A stretch of 64,000 nucleotides of DNA from Golubevia sp. BC0850 (lineage: Eukaryota > Basidiomycota > Exobasidiomycetes > Golubeviales > Golubeviaceae), in contig JAAVVG010000005.1 of the NCBI GenBank assembly GCA_012976225.1, forward strand, positions 496,001-560,000, written 5' to 3'. Position numbers and translations under genes: made by a program. This document shows positions 33,965 through 45,600 of the stretch, piece after piece (position 1 is the stretch's first letter; each line of letters starts with the position of its first letter). The notes under the pieces are model-generated. The model was not told the DNA's origin. It was given only the letters and a program-made list of their open reading frames with translations, and searched no databases.

Positions 33965-36900
33965 TCAGGTCTGCCCGGCCCAAATCCTTTTGTTTTGGAT
34001 GGTTTCCTGGGAGATCAATGTATGTTGGTTTGAAATGGAGTAAGGATTCGATTGAGTAGCGGTTGCAGAAGAAGAAGTAAAGTTCGCTCCTTTCGACGAG
34101 TCGATAGAACGATCATTTAGAGAGTCGGGAATACCAGTCCAAGGACTCTGACCACTTCCTCCCTTTCCAGCCTCATCTAAGAACTTGTACTCTCTATTCC
34201 CGTCTCCTTGAGTTCGATCTTTATTCACAATCGGTGTAGAAGAAGTTCCACCAGCACCTATAAGTTGAATTTCAGCCAAGAACACCTTGAGTTGACAGAT
34301 CCAAAGATTCCTCCTTTTGTTCAGTAGTTCTTGAGATTGAAGATTACTTCTATATCTAATGTCAATTGAAAGTGACATTGATTTTTGATCATTTGTTGCA
34401 TCAATTCCTGAACCTATCGTTTTGATTGAGCTACTTCCACTTCCACCCAGGTTCAAAATCTTGATGTCTAAACCTGGTAAGAAATGTCTTCGTTGAGGTT
34501 GATCTCCTAGCCAAGCTATCATCTTGGAACGAAGTGTCTCAATTTGCTGGAAAGATGTCGAATAAGAGAGTTCGAGGTTGAATGGTTCGATGCAAGGTCC
34601 TGATCTTCGATAGTTGACAATGGTCTTTAGACACAAAACGTTGTGGGATATTGAGACCCATTCTCCAGTCAGTGTTGTGAAGGTAGCTGGGAAAAGGAAG
34701 GGAATAGATGCCAAGAATACGTTAGTATGCAGATGCAAAGGCGCTGGGAAAGGCATCACCCAACCTCAATCTCCTTGAAATCCAAAACATCAGTCTTCTT
34801 GATTCAAAGTCTCCTTATGCTCTCTTGAAGCGCCGACCGAGCCCTTGAAAGTTGAACTTCAGACTCACTTGTCAGTAGACTCATTTCTTGAACTATAAAT
34901 TGGCCTTCCAAACTTCCACCATACCAAACATCAATCCTATCGTTGACATCATAAGGATGCTTGACGAACATAAATAATGCAGCAGCCAAAGTTTCTTGAG
35001 CACTAGAACTGAGTAACCAAGAGAGACCTAGAATTGCGCTTCCGAAGCCAGTGATCAAAGTTGAGAACTTTGTTGAAATCAAAGCTGCGATGATGACGAT
35101 CGAGATGGCCAAGAAGACGGACATGAAAAGTCCATCTAAATTTCCAACTGCAGAATCAACATCTCTCATACTTTGACTCAAAGTTTTCCTCTCCAATCTA
35201 ACTTCCAAACAAGCCGAGATTACCTCTTCAAGGGTACAATCTCCATTCAGATCCTTGTCGAAAATGGTAAGAGCAGCTTCAGAAATTCTTGAATCCGGAA
35301 AAAAAGGTTGAATGTCTTTAACTCTTAAACGTAAAGGACTTTCTGAATGTCCTAGATCTTGAGATTTCTCATGGGAAGTTGAAGTTGAAATTGCAAAAGA
35401 GAAGAAGATCCTTCTAGCCAATTTGACAGTTTCAGATTTCTTATCCAAAGCATTTAAAACGATTTCTCTTGGATTGTTGTCATCTTGAGGTCTAAGAGGA
35501 TTCGAATCCCATTTCGGTAAGTTCAAACCTAATCTTCCAAGTTCTCTTTTTGGAAGTAAATCTTCAACCGAAGAAGCTAAAACGCTATTCCCACCATTTC
35601 TTAATCTCCGTTCTCTTTTCATTTCTAACAATTCCGACTTGGATGAATTGGTCTTCTCTGATCCTTCGTTTTGAGATCCAACAGAAAGTAAATCAGTTCC
35701 AGTCACTGTAGATTTAGAGTGACTGAAAAGAGTAGAAAGTACTTCTAGGTGAAATCTACTGGTAGAAATCCTATCCGCATATGAGACCAGATGAAACTTC
35801 CAAGCAATAGCTTGTATGACGATTTTTTCACCCAACAATAAGGTAGCAGATAAGAATAAGCCTAACCAAAACCTTCCAACAGTAACCATATGAACTGCCA
35901 AACTATCATTCCCATCCGAAACTAAAGTTGAAGCATCACTAGAATTCGAACCAGAACTACTTCCAAGTAATGGATTGACTTGATCACCATCTATAGTATC
36001 TTTAGCTGGTCCTTTGAAGTTGTTCCAAATGATCAATAACCAACTTAACCAAACTAGTAAACTCCAAAGGAAGAAAGCCATGTATTTCTGAATGGCATTC
36101 AGGTAGGCAATGTAATGCTTAAGGTCTGAACTAACTTGTCCTATCGTGAATTTGAGAAAGTTGGGACCTGAAGATGCTAAGAGCCATGAAATGTACCATC
36201 CTAGATAAGCAATGTTTAACCAGATTGACCACCATAAAAGTCCTACACTCCAGACTGATGGAGTTGAGAAGTTGTCTTTTGAGGATGAATGATATGCTAG
36301 GAGAGCTACTAGACCCGGGATCCAGAGAATAGCTAAGATTGGGAGGATCATCATTAAGGTCATTAGGATCGGAGAGGATCTTATGAAGTGGATCGTTGAG
36401 CGTAAGGACTTGGGAGCAGGATAGAAAGGGGCAGACAGTGGGAGGTTAGTACGAGTTCTCTGCTCCAGATTGGTTCTGGAAGAAGCTTCCTCTAGACTCG
36501 AAAGAAGTGAACATATCCTTCTATGAATCTCAAAAGGAGTCTTAAGGGTCTTGCGTCGTCATGCTGTACCTGTTTCCCCTACCACTTTACTCACTCCAGA
36601 ATTCCGCTCGACTCTATCCCAAAACCCATCATTATCCAAAGGCAGATTGTGATCATCCACTTGTCTTCGCTTCCCATCCTTGACTCCAGCATCATTCATC
36701 AATTTACTCCATTTCTGACTTTCAGATTGATTGCCATTCCGGTCGAATGCTGGGTGATGCTGATGCTCTTGCTCTTCCTGACCAACTCTATGATAATTGG
36801 ATGATGGAGTTGATCTTGATCCAGCTGGAGGATATCTGTGTGAATCTAACTCGTAAGCTGGAACAGAAGAGGTTGAAGTTCTAGGTAAAGGGTATGTCAA

Positions 36901-37131
36901 TGGATCTTGATTGGGAGAAGATTGTTGAGGTGATGAGGGTGGAATGAAGCTACCTCTTCCTCCGTAACTTATGTTTGATCCAATTTGTGATTCTGGATCG
37001 TAAAGTTGTTGAGATTGAGTCTGATTCTTAGATGAATCTTGCTGGAGTGGGTCAGAAGACCTTAGAGTAGATTCATCGTAACTGAAGGATTGAGTTGAGG
37101 TTGAAGTTGAAGCTGGTGGTCGAGGCGGCAT
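33965..37131 (-). CDS. MscS-type mechanosensitive channel with EF-hand (Msy1/Msy2-like)
   Basis: Three minus-strand exons (37131-36595, 36459-34869, 34686-33965) give 949 residues. The N-terminal 180 residues are Ser/Gln/Pro-rich and cytosolic. Several hydrophobic helices follow. An EF-hand loop, DKDLNGDCTLEE, precedes two more helices and the MscS pore/beta region: FGSAILGLSWLLSSSAQETL, ALFMFVKHPYDVNDRIDV and FIVQEMSLLT. The order EF-hand then MscS is that of fungal Msy1/Msy2, ER-membrane channels that shape Ca2+ and volume responses to hypo-osmotic shock. The C-terminal part after the second intron is the cytosolic vestibule plus a Ser-rich tail. In exon 1 an unspliced read would stop soon after the donor; using GTGAGT at 36594 and the GAGCAG acceptor at 36460 keeps frame. 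Confidence 0.9.
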
Positions 37132-37351
37132 ACTCAGAAGTTGATTCTAATCTTGATGTAGCTGGAACTGGATAGAACTTAAATCTAAGATGAATTTCAA
37201 CTGATCATCATGAAGCTGAGTTGATTCTAATGGGTTTGGGGGAGAACAACACTTCGTCAGGGGCCTTTTATTTGACCCTTGCTCCCTCTTGGTCTTGTTC
37301 CATTCATCTCATATCTCATCCCCCCATACTATTCCCCCTATTTATAAATCG

Positions 37352-39362
37352 ATGAAGGAATCTGATTCAACTTCAGTTCTCCCGCCTCCAGTCATCGGCA
37401 GCTCTTCATCTCTGCAGCCAAGATCGAGACGTCCATCGTCTGCCTTCAAGAAGCTCCTGACCCTAGTTGCTCTCTCTTTCTTCCTCTCTCTCATTCTTCT
37501 TCCCGAATGGCAAATTACTTTGAGCTGGAAAGAAAAGCCTTATCGTGGAAAGACCAACGTCATTCTAATGTAAGTCAAGTCATTCAAGGATCACTCTCTC
37601 TTTCTTTCTCTTCTCCTTCGTCCCTCAATTTCTTCTGTCTGACTCACTCTCTCTTCACTTCTTGCCTTTCGTCCTCCCTCTACTCAGGATCAGTGATGGA
37701 TTGTGAGTTCATCACCTAGCACTCGACTCAATCATTGAATCACAAAGGTCAAAATTCCTCTCTCTCATCCTTTTCTTTCTCTTTCTCTCCCCTCTCCCCT
37801 CAGCGGACCAGCCTCAGAGACTCTTGCAAGAACCTACAGTGCTTTGAGGAATAACGGTTCCACTCTCTACCCACCATATCTACCTCTAGACGAGATGCTC
37901 GTTGGAACTCATCGTTCAAGATCTTCAGATTCTCTCATCACGGATTCTGCTGCAGGAGCCACTGCCTTCTCTTGTCTCAATACAAAGACTTACAACGGAG
38001 CAATCGGTGTAGATGAAAATGGTGAACCATGTGATACAATCTTCGAAGCAGCAAAGAGGCAGGGATGGAGTACAGGGGTCGTAGTTACCAGTCGGCTTAC
38101 GGACGCAGTGAGTGATGCCTTTCGATTTTGCAACATTTGAACCACTTGATGTTGCCAAATCTACTCCTGACTAGCTTTACTGATTCTAGATGTCTTTTCC
38201 TCGTTCTTTCTCGAAACAGACCCCAGCAGCCTTCGTCTCTCACGCTCTCTCGAGAGGGTTAGAATCTGAGATAGCAGTTCAGCAAATCCACGGATCTCAA
38301 TTTACAAAAGAGAAAAGCGGTTTAGATCTTGCTTTTGGAGGTGGGGGTTGTTACTTTTTACCTTCTACTGATCCTTTATCCTGTAGATCAGACGAGAGAG
38401 ATTTGGTTTCAGAAGCTAGAGAGAGTGGTTGGAACGTAGAAACTTGGTATGAAAATTCAACTTCAACAAGTCACAAGAAACCTTCCTTACCTTATTTATC
38501 ACTATTAGCTAAACATAACACGCCTTATGAACTAGATCGAGTTTCAAATGACTTACCTTCAAACTTAAAAGTACCTTCTCTGAAGGACCTTTCTTCAAAA
38601 GCTTTAGATCTTCTATCGAGTTCGAGGGAGAACAAGAAAGGTTTACTACTCATGATTGAAGGTTCACAGATTGATTTATGTGCTCATGAAAATGATCCTG
38701 TTTGTCATGTCAATGAGATCTTGAGTTATCAAGCCGCTATCAAGACAGTCCAAGAATGGGTTAAGGAGAAGAATTCAAAGGGAGAAAGAAGTGTCATAAT
38801 CTCAACAAGCGATCACGAAACTGGAGGTATCACCCTTGGAAAACAAATGAATGAAGCTTATCCAAATTACGCTTACTACCCTCAAGTGATGTTGAAAGCT
38901 AAACACACTGCAAAGTATCTCTCTGGTAGACTTTTGAATTTCGCTTTGGATACAAAACCTACTCCGAGCTCTAAAGAGGTTGAACGATTCATTGGAGATC
39001 ATGTCTTAGGGAAAGAAGGACTGGGATTGGAAGAAATCAAAGACGAAGAAATCAAGAAGGTGAAGGAATGCATTAAATTTATGGAAGATGATGATTTCAA
39101 CTTGGGCTCAATCGAGATGGTTCATCAAGAATTCCATGTCTCTGCTGAACCTCCGATTAATACTGCAGATGTTTGCAGAAAATTCATCGCTTCAATCGTA
39201 AGCGACAGAGCTGAGATCGGATTCGAAACTTCTGGCCATTCAGGGGTTGATATCAACGTCTATGGTATGGGATGGAATATCGAGAAATTGAAAGGAAATA
39301 TGGAAAATACTAGGATCGCTTCTTTTATTGCTGAGACTCTTGGTCTTAAGATGAAGAAGTAA
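37352..39362 (+). CDS. Vacuolar-type alkaline phosphatase (Pho8-like)
   Basis: Four exons (37352-37569, 37688-37702, 37804-38107, 38220-39362) give 559 residues. The N-terminus is cytosolic with a basic patch and a single signal anchor (LLTLVALSFFLSLILL), the type II topology of yeast Pho8. Exon 2 is only 15 nt and encodes ISDG with parts of the flanking codons, that is, the metal-binding Asp76. The nucleophile is Ser126 in TDSAAGATA. Other metal ligands appear in MIEGSQIDLCAHEND, STSDHETGG and SGHSG. The enzyme hydrolyses phosphomonoesters in the vacuole; processing at the C-terminus is known in yeast but cannot be seen here. It is divergent from the channel gene, with about 220 bp between start codons. 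Confidence 0.93.
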
Positions 39363-39752
39363 CAGGCGGGGGAAGGGAAAAATCTAATCTGTCACATTTG
39401 TTAGAAAAGTGTCAAATAGTTTCCATCTTGTATCTCAATTTCATTTCATCTGTTCTTTTTCTGATTTGTGTTTTGCGTGACTTGGATTCTCTTTCTTCGA
39501 CTGGTGATGTCGTGTGATGTCGTAAGAGTAAGGTCAAAACTCGTATCCACTGGAATCGGGCAATCGGGACTTCTGACAGAGCCAAGTTTACCCCTTAGCG
39601 CATGGCAAGACTCAATTTAGTCCTCTTTTTGAACTCAGAAGCTTGTTATGAGAAGCGACCAAGACTACATAAAATGACAGAAAACAAAGAAACTCTTTCT
39701 CTCCCCCCCCCAAACATCGAAACTCTTCTCCCATTTAGGTCACTCTTGAAAG
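39363..39752. other. Intergenic region upstream of the GFA-like gene
   Basis: This 390-bp region contains a nine-C run shortly before the next ATG and no gene I can support. Confidence 0.5.
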
Positions 39753-40328
39753 ATGTCAACTGGAAGATGTAACTGCGGTGACTTTGTCTTTGAAGCACCT
39801 AAAGCCAAGAAGGGGAAAATGATTTGTTTTTGCAAAGTGGGTATCGCCTCCGGAGCTTTTTCTTTTTTCTTGTCCTCTAATCTCGGCCTCCTTTCCCTTT
39901 CCCTTTCTCTTTTCAAAGTCTTGCGTCAGAGCAGGCGGTTCAATCGGTTCTAACAATACAATCATCGATTTCAACCAACTGAAATTCACGAAAGGTTCTC
40001 TTGAAGAGCTCACGAATTACTCTGACTGTGAGACGACCTCTGGTAACCCTATCTATCGTTGTTTCTGTGGGAAATGTGGGAGTGCCATCATCTCGATCTC
40101 AAAAGGTAGCAAAGATGTAGGTCACTTCAAAGGTGAGAATCAAGGCTTCTTACGTTTACTTTCTCTCTGGCCCGGTTGTTGACCTTTCTTGCAGTCTCTT
40201 CTCTTGACAATCCCGAGGATTATCTACCAGGTCCTCCAGCAGCTTTGTATTTCCAGGATAGTGCTCCAGACTGGATCAAAGAAAGTGTGAACCCTGAGGG
40301 AGTCCCTATCTACAAGAAAGGCCCCTGA
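39753..40328 (+). CDS. GFA/CENP-V-fold zinc protein
   Basis: Three exons (39753-39836, 39919-40132, 40195-40328) give 143 residues. The zinc-binding cysteines of the GFA/CENP-V family are visible: RCNCGD at the N-terminus, CFCKSC across the first intron, and CFCGKCGS further on. The family includes bacterial glutathione-dependent formaldehyde-activating enzyme, but most fungal members have no proven reaction, so I do not assign one. The first intron begins GTGGGT, a less common donor, yet the CTTTTCAAAG acceptor restores the CxxC motif exactly. No signal peptide is present. A formate dehydrogenase lies 14 kb away, but distance and intervening genes make a pathway link speculative. Confidence 0.88.
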
Positions 40329-40712
40329 TCTGAGTGGTAGTTCTCGATTCGGGTTCTCATCGTCTCATCTCTTTGTTCTCGGTGTCACTGATAGTACCTA
40401 GTTCCTCACTCTTACTGAGAATACCAACTGAAGGGTACGAGTGAACGAGAAGTGAGGCTGCAGCCTGAGGTGCAGCCTTATCACAACTCATGCGCAAAAG
40501 CTGCCTCACCAACTTTTTTCATTTTCCTTGCATGCAAAACCGCTCGAACAATTTGATGTGCCCTCTTCTAAGCTACTGACTAATTGCCGCGGATCATCTG
40601 ATTGTACCCAAGGGCGAGATGGAACAGCCTTTGGAAATTGGAAGCGAAGAAAGAGAAGTTTTCTTCTCTTTTTCCTCTTCCCACAACAACTCTCTCTTTC
40701 TTCGTTTCCATC
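40329..40712. other. Intergenic region upstream of nucleoside hydrolase
   Basis: This is a 384-bp gap. A short imperfect repeat around GCTGCAGCCTGAGGTGCAGCCT (40457-40478) is the only visible structure. Confidence 0.45.
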
Positions 40713-42319
40713 ATGGTTCGATTACTCTTTTTAACTCTCATTTCTGCTCTACTACCATTCTCTTTAGCCACCTCCTTCGTTTCACTAATTCAAACTCGTC
40801 AAAATTCAAGCGCCTCCGCCTCTGACTTGAACTCCAGTTCTCCTGAGACTCGAAAGCTAGCTGTGAGTCAATCTTATAGAAGTTCTCCCATGCCTCGTAT
40901 GCCTCGTATGCTGATTCAACCATTCCGTGCTATCATTTTATAGATCGTAGACAACGACGTCTCAGAGACAGGTTCTCTTACACCTCTCATCCTTGCCAAG
41001 GCAGGGTATAAGCTGCTTGGCCTCACGTCCTCGACTGGAGATACCAAAGCTTCAGATGGAGCGGCTCACTTCGCTCAACTATTTTCTGAAGGGAATATGA
41101 GCTGTGTTCCAGTTTTCGAAGGAGCTGCCACCCCTTTGCTTAGAACAAATGAGAGTCTCAGAGCGTGGGAAGACGAATGGGGAGCTTTGGTTTGGGAAGG
41201 AGCCTTCAGAGGTGACTATCTTCAAGGAGATGCCCAATTTCCTGAAGGTAAACCTTCTGAATCTCAAATCAAGGCCACCAAGAAGATGTCAGCAGCTCAA
41301 TTCTTGGTCGAGCAAGTCCGCCAATATCCTGGAGAAATCTCCTTTGTAGTCGCTGGTCCATTTACAAACATGGCAATCGCTCACAAGCTAGATCCGAACT
41401 TCTTGAAGAACATCAAGGAGTTAGTAGTGATGGGAGGGTTTATTGATTTTCAGGTAAGTCGAAAGAAAGTGGATTCGCTCCAATTCAGTTCTGAGTAATC
41501 TGACCTGTGTCTCTTCGACCGACCTCTTCTCTCTACACAGTACAACTTCTCCAGTGGAGACGAGCTATTGGCTGACTTGTGGTCAGACTTCAACCTGCTC
41601 TTCGACCCCGAAGCAGCCCAAATGACTATCAATAATTTGGAAGTACCGCTGAAGTTTGTCGGCAATGCAGCTAATAGCTGTGAGTCTTTCCCCCAATCCG
41701 AATGCAAATTTACTCTTTTGTCCTTCTGTATCTGCCTAAGAATGTGTCAAGGGCGTCTGGCTGACACGCTACATCCCTCGCCTCCTCTATTCAACAGTCA
41801 TTCCCGACGATGATTTCTTTGCCAGGCTAAATTCAACTCTTGAGAACGTGACCAACTCATCAATCGATCAAGCTCTACCTTCTCACTACTTCGCAGAGAT
41901 TTTTCTCAGGAACAGAGGTCAAGGTGAGCCAATCATGAGCATCATCGAGAGGCGGAAGGAGAAACGAAGTTGGAAAAAGATTCTGATTCTCTTTCTCTTC
42001 CCCACCCCCTCTGCCCCTCTGCTTCCCTTCCATTCGAAAAGGAATCTTTCCTCTCTGGGACGAGTCTGCTTCGGCGGTTCTTGTGGACCCCACGGTTTCT
42101 ACCAAAATTCTGTCGGTTCCTCTCACGGTCGATACTTCAGCCAACTCTTGGTCGTACGGATTCTTGAAGCTGTTCAACCCCAGCTTGCTACCCAAGTCAA
42201 GCTCACGATACGGCTTCGGAGACATCGTCTTGGAACTAGACGTAGAGAAGTTCAAGGACATCATTATCAACACTTTGACTACTGATTTCAGCAGTTACTG
42301 CGATGATCATGACTACTAG
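40713..42319 (+). CDS. Secreted inosine-uridine nucleoside hydrolase-like protein
   Basis: Five exons (40713-40862, 40944-41453, 41541-41679, 41798-41923, 42042-42319) give 400 residues. The protein begins with a signal peptide (MVRLLFLTLISALLPFSLA). The nucleoside-hydrolase fold is shown by IVDNDVSETGSLTPLIL, YKLLGLTSSTGD, VAGPFTNMAIA, LKNIKELVVMGG and LWDESASAVLVDP. The canonical N-terminal calcium motif DTDPGxDD is replaced by VDNDVSET, as in a divergent group of secreted fungal members, so the metal site and substrate may differ. Known relatives cleave ribonucleosides to base and ribose outside the cell or in the vacuole, a purine-scavenging role. The family is well supported; the exact substrate is not. 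Confidence 0.88.
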
Positions 42320-42658
42320 ATACCACTCCCTTCATCTCTCCACTAGTTCACTTCCGACACACCTATGGACTTTCATCAGAATTTCAGAAAAATAATGTCC
42401 ATCTCACGGGTATTCTCAAAGAGTGATTTACGATTACGAGCGAAGAACGAGGAAGATAGCAATCGGGAATAGGGAAATACAATAGGGAAGTCTAGGAAGC
42501 GTAACAAAAAGGAAAATGATTAAAGGAAAGATCGTAGAAGAGAACAGGAAGATAAAAGTACAAAGTCAAGAGAAAAGGAAAGGAGAGGGGAACGCTAGAA
42601 AATAGGGGAAAGAGTCAGACTCGAAGGGAAAGGCGAAAACGGGTCAGAGAGCAAGAGT
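42320..42658. other. Convergent intergenic region
   Basis: This is 339 bp between two stop codons. It is purine-rich on the plus strand, fits 3' UTR, and has no gene. Confidence 0.5.
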
Positions 42659-45600
42659 CTATCTCTTCTCTCTTTTTATGGATTGGCTTCTATAGGCACT
42701 TTTGTCAGCTCTTGCGGCTGCGTGAGCTGCTTTTTCAGCCGGAGTCCAAGAAGGTAGTGTTGGGAAATCACTGAGTTCCAGGCACCCCTCAGCAGATTCA
42801 GATCCGTAGCCATCCAAGTCGATCTCTTCTTCGTATCTCTCTCCGATGTAGACACCTTCAGCGTCAGTTTCGCTGTCCGGTCTGTCCGACCACTGCAGAT
42901 GTTCTTGGGTGTTGCGTGGAGTCTTTTCTCCTACAGACACGCTGTCTTGGGAGGCTCGACTGAGAGGTTGTGAAGAACGAGAAGATCTGGTTCCTGCTCG
43001 ACTTGCTCTACCAGATGGGTCGTAAGAGTCTTCAGTGTCTTCCTCTTCGTCTGAAGAGTGAGATGAGAAGAAACTAGCTGCACTTTGAGTGCTCTCCCGG
43101 ACGTTGGAAGAGACTCTGGGGTTGATGTGAGGATTGGGATGGTAGGCTGGAGCTCTTCCGATCATTGCCATGATTCTCTCATCCGTTCCACTCTCTTCTT
43201 CCGAAGTGGTTCCACTTTCACTGTGACTTCCTAGACTGAGTGGACGCTCTACCTCTCCCAGAGTCTCGTCTTCTAGAGTCAACGTGATGGAAGGCACTCG
43301 GATTGGAGGGAGAGTTCGATGTTGATGAGAGCCTCCTCCATAAGGACCTAAGAAACTAGAGTGACTGGCTTGAGTGGGAGTCGAGCTGGCGGCGATGGCT
43401 TCGTTTGAAGTTTTGTATGTCTTGCCTGTTGCAACAAAGTAGCTGATCCTGCTGTCGACGTCAGTCTCTCCTCCGCCATCGTATCCTGACTTTCTTTCAT
43501 CTTCGCTTCCAGAAGTGTCTTCCAAAACATCTCCTAAACCTCTCCCTAGAAGAACGCAAGCTTTGGACATGTTTGACTTAGGATTGGAGAACACAGGAGC
43601 TTCTCCAATGACAAAGATTGTCTCTTCGCTTTCCTCTCTGCAGGCTGGAAGCGACGAATGCCAGTTTGGATTGCGACGAATCGATCCGCTGGGCATCCCT
43701 TTGCTCGCTCTGGGTTGTTTCTTGACCAATTCCTGAGCCAAGGCTGGGGCTGAGGCAGCAGGGAAAGAGATAAGAGGATCGCCGCTGAAATGTTTCGATT
43801 GCGTCTTGCCACCGATGGATTGAAGTTGAGGAGAAGCTTGACCGTGTCCCAGACTAGCTCTTCCAGTCACGAATCGAACCTCAGCGAACTCCCCATCACT
43901 GACGCTAACACTGATTCCGGAATCGCCATTAGAGCTCTGGCCAGCAGAAGCCGAATTTGATTCTCCTTGACCGCTGAGATTGTCTCGACTTGCTGAAGAT
44001 TGTAGACCGAGCATACGAGAGAACCATCCATTGGCGTTATTTCCAGTGCTTCCGTCCGTTCCAACGATACTGGCTGAGATTCCGCTGTTGCTTATTGTGG
44101 TAGCACTACCTCCAGCTGTTGTGCTGGAGTCGGACCTGTTGCGTTGAGGAAGAGTGGGCTGAGACATAGCAGTTGGAATTCCTGAAAGCTTGGATTGAGT
44201 GAGAGTCCCCCTCGTAGAGTCGCCTTGAAACTCTGGATCGATATCGGAGCTCGAAGAGAAAGTGTCCAGCTTTGGAGGAGCTACCGAGCTCTCGGAAGCT
44301 GCTCTACTCAGAGCAGAAGAAGAGTTGGAGCCTAGAGAGCTTAAAGGAGCGATCATTGGGGGAACTGGGACGCGAGACTTGGCAGGCAGAGTGGTCCGTT
44401 TCTTGACGTAGTGACCAGTAGCTAGAGCACGAGCTGCAGCAGGAGGTAGGGAAAGGGTAGGATGTTGCCAGCTGAAGGTTGCGTCTCTCACTGGAGCCAG
44501 AGCTTCCGATACCAAACCACTACGAGCAAGGTCGCGAGACATGCGAGCAGTGTTACGAGGATCCGATTCTACGACAAGTCCAAGAGCAATACTGCGGCTG
44601 AGCTCTTCGTCGTCCGTCTCTGCTGAGTTCTCTTGAGCTGAGTTAGGACTAGATTTGCTGTCGACTCTGCTGCTTTCGTCGTACATGCTCCAAGGACTGA
44701 CGATATTGAGGGCACTTGCTCGAGCGGACGCCCTTTGAGCGACGAAGTATGCCTTGCTTTCCACTGGTTTGGCAGATCCAGCCTTGCCGAATTCAGAGGT
44801 TCCGTATCCTATCCCAGCTCCGATGTGTCCTACTCCAGCCTTCTTCTCGTCGTAAAGATTGACAGCTCCTGCTTTCTCCGAGTCTACTAGAGTGTCTCTA
44901 CTACTCCTACTGACGCTCATGCTGGACTTTCCACTCATGTCACTCTGACTGTCCGAAGAGGAAGCTCCGAACTTTTCGAGGACTCCAGCCAAGTGACGCC
45001 TTCTTCTAGAGCGACGACGACGGAAGAGAGCTGCCCAGATGATGGCACCGATTAGCATCAAAAATCCAATGGCACTGGCTGCAATGACAGTAGCGATGGA
45101 AGCTTGGAATCCTGGAGCAGCGTCGCTGGCAGCTCCAGAGGCTCCGTCGTAGGCAGGAGTGGCAGCAGGCTGAGCTTGCACTGGGACGTCTCCACCGAAT
45201 CCAGATTGTGTTTCCATCGGAGTACCAGGTAGTGACATTGTAGGAGTTCCATTGAGCATGGGGGATCCAGAGGCGCTTCCCATCGTGGGAGAGGCCAAGA
45301 GTTGAGGAGATGAGGGAACACTGGAAGCAGCTAGAGCCGAGGTCCATGACTTGGTCTTGCTACCAGTCTGTGCACCAATGGAGGCAGTGGTAGTGCAGCT
45401 CCAAGAGGTACTGGGACTTGCACTTGGAGTGCTAGTGCTAGAGGAGTTGCTGTTTCCAGAGACGTTCCAGTGGCGACCGCGCATGGTCGTCGATCCCTTC
45501 TTGTGTTTGGGGAGATTAGGGACATCTGCTTCGGGTTGCTTCTTAGATATAGTGTGGTCGATCTTGGAGGTAGAAGCCTTGTACTCGTGGATTGGTTGAG

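Noticed and set aside
37343-37349. TATAAAT next to the alkaline phosphatase start
   Set aside because: It is only a few nucleotides before the ATG, too close to act as that gene's TATA box.
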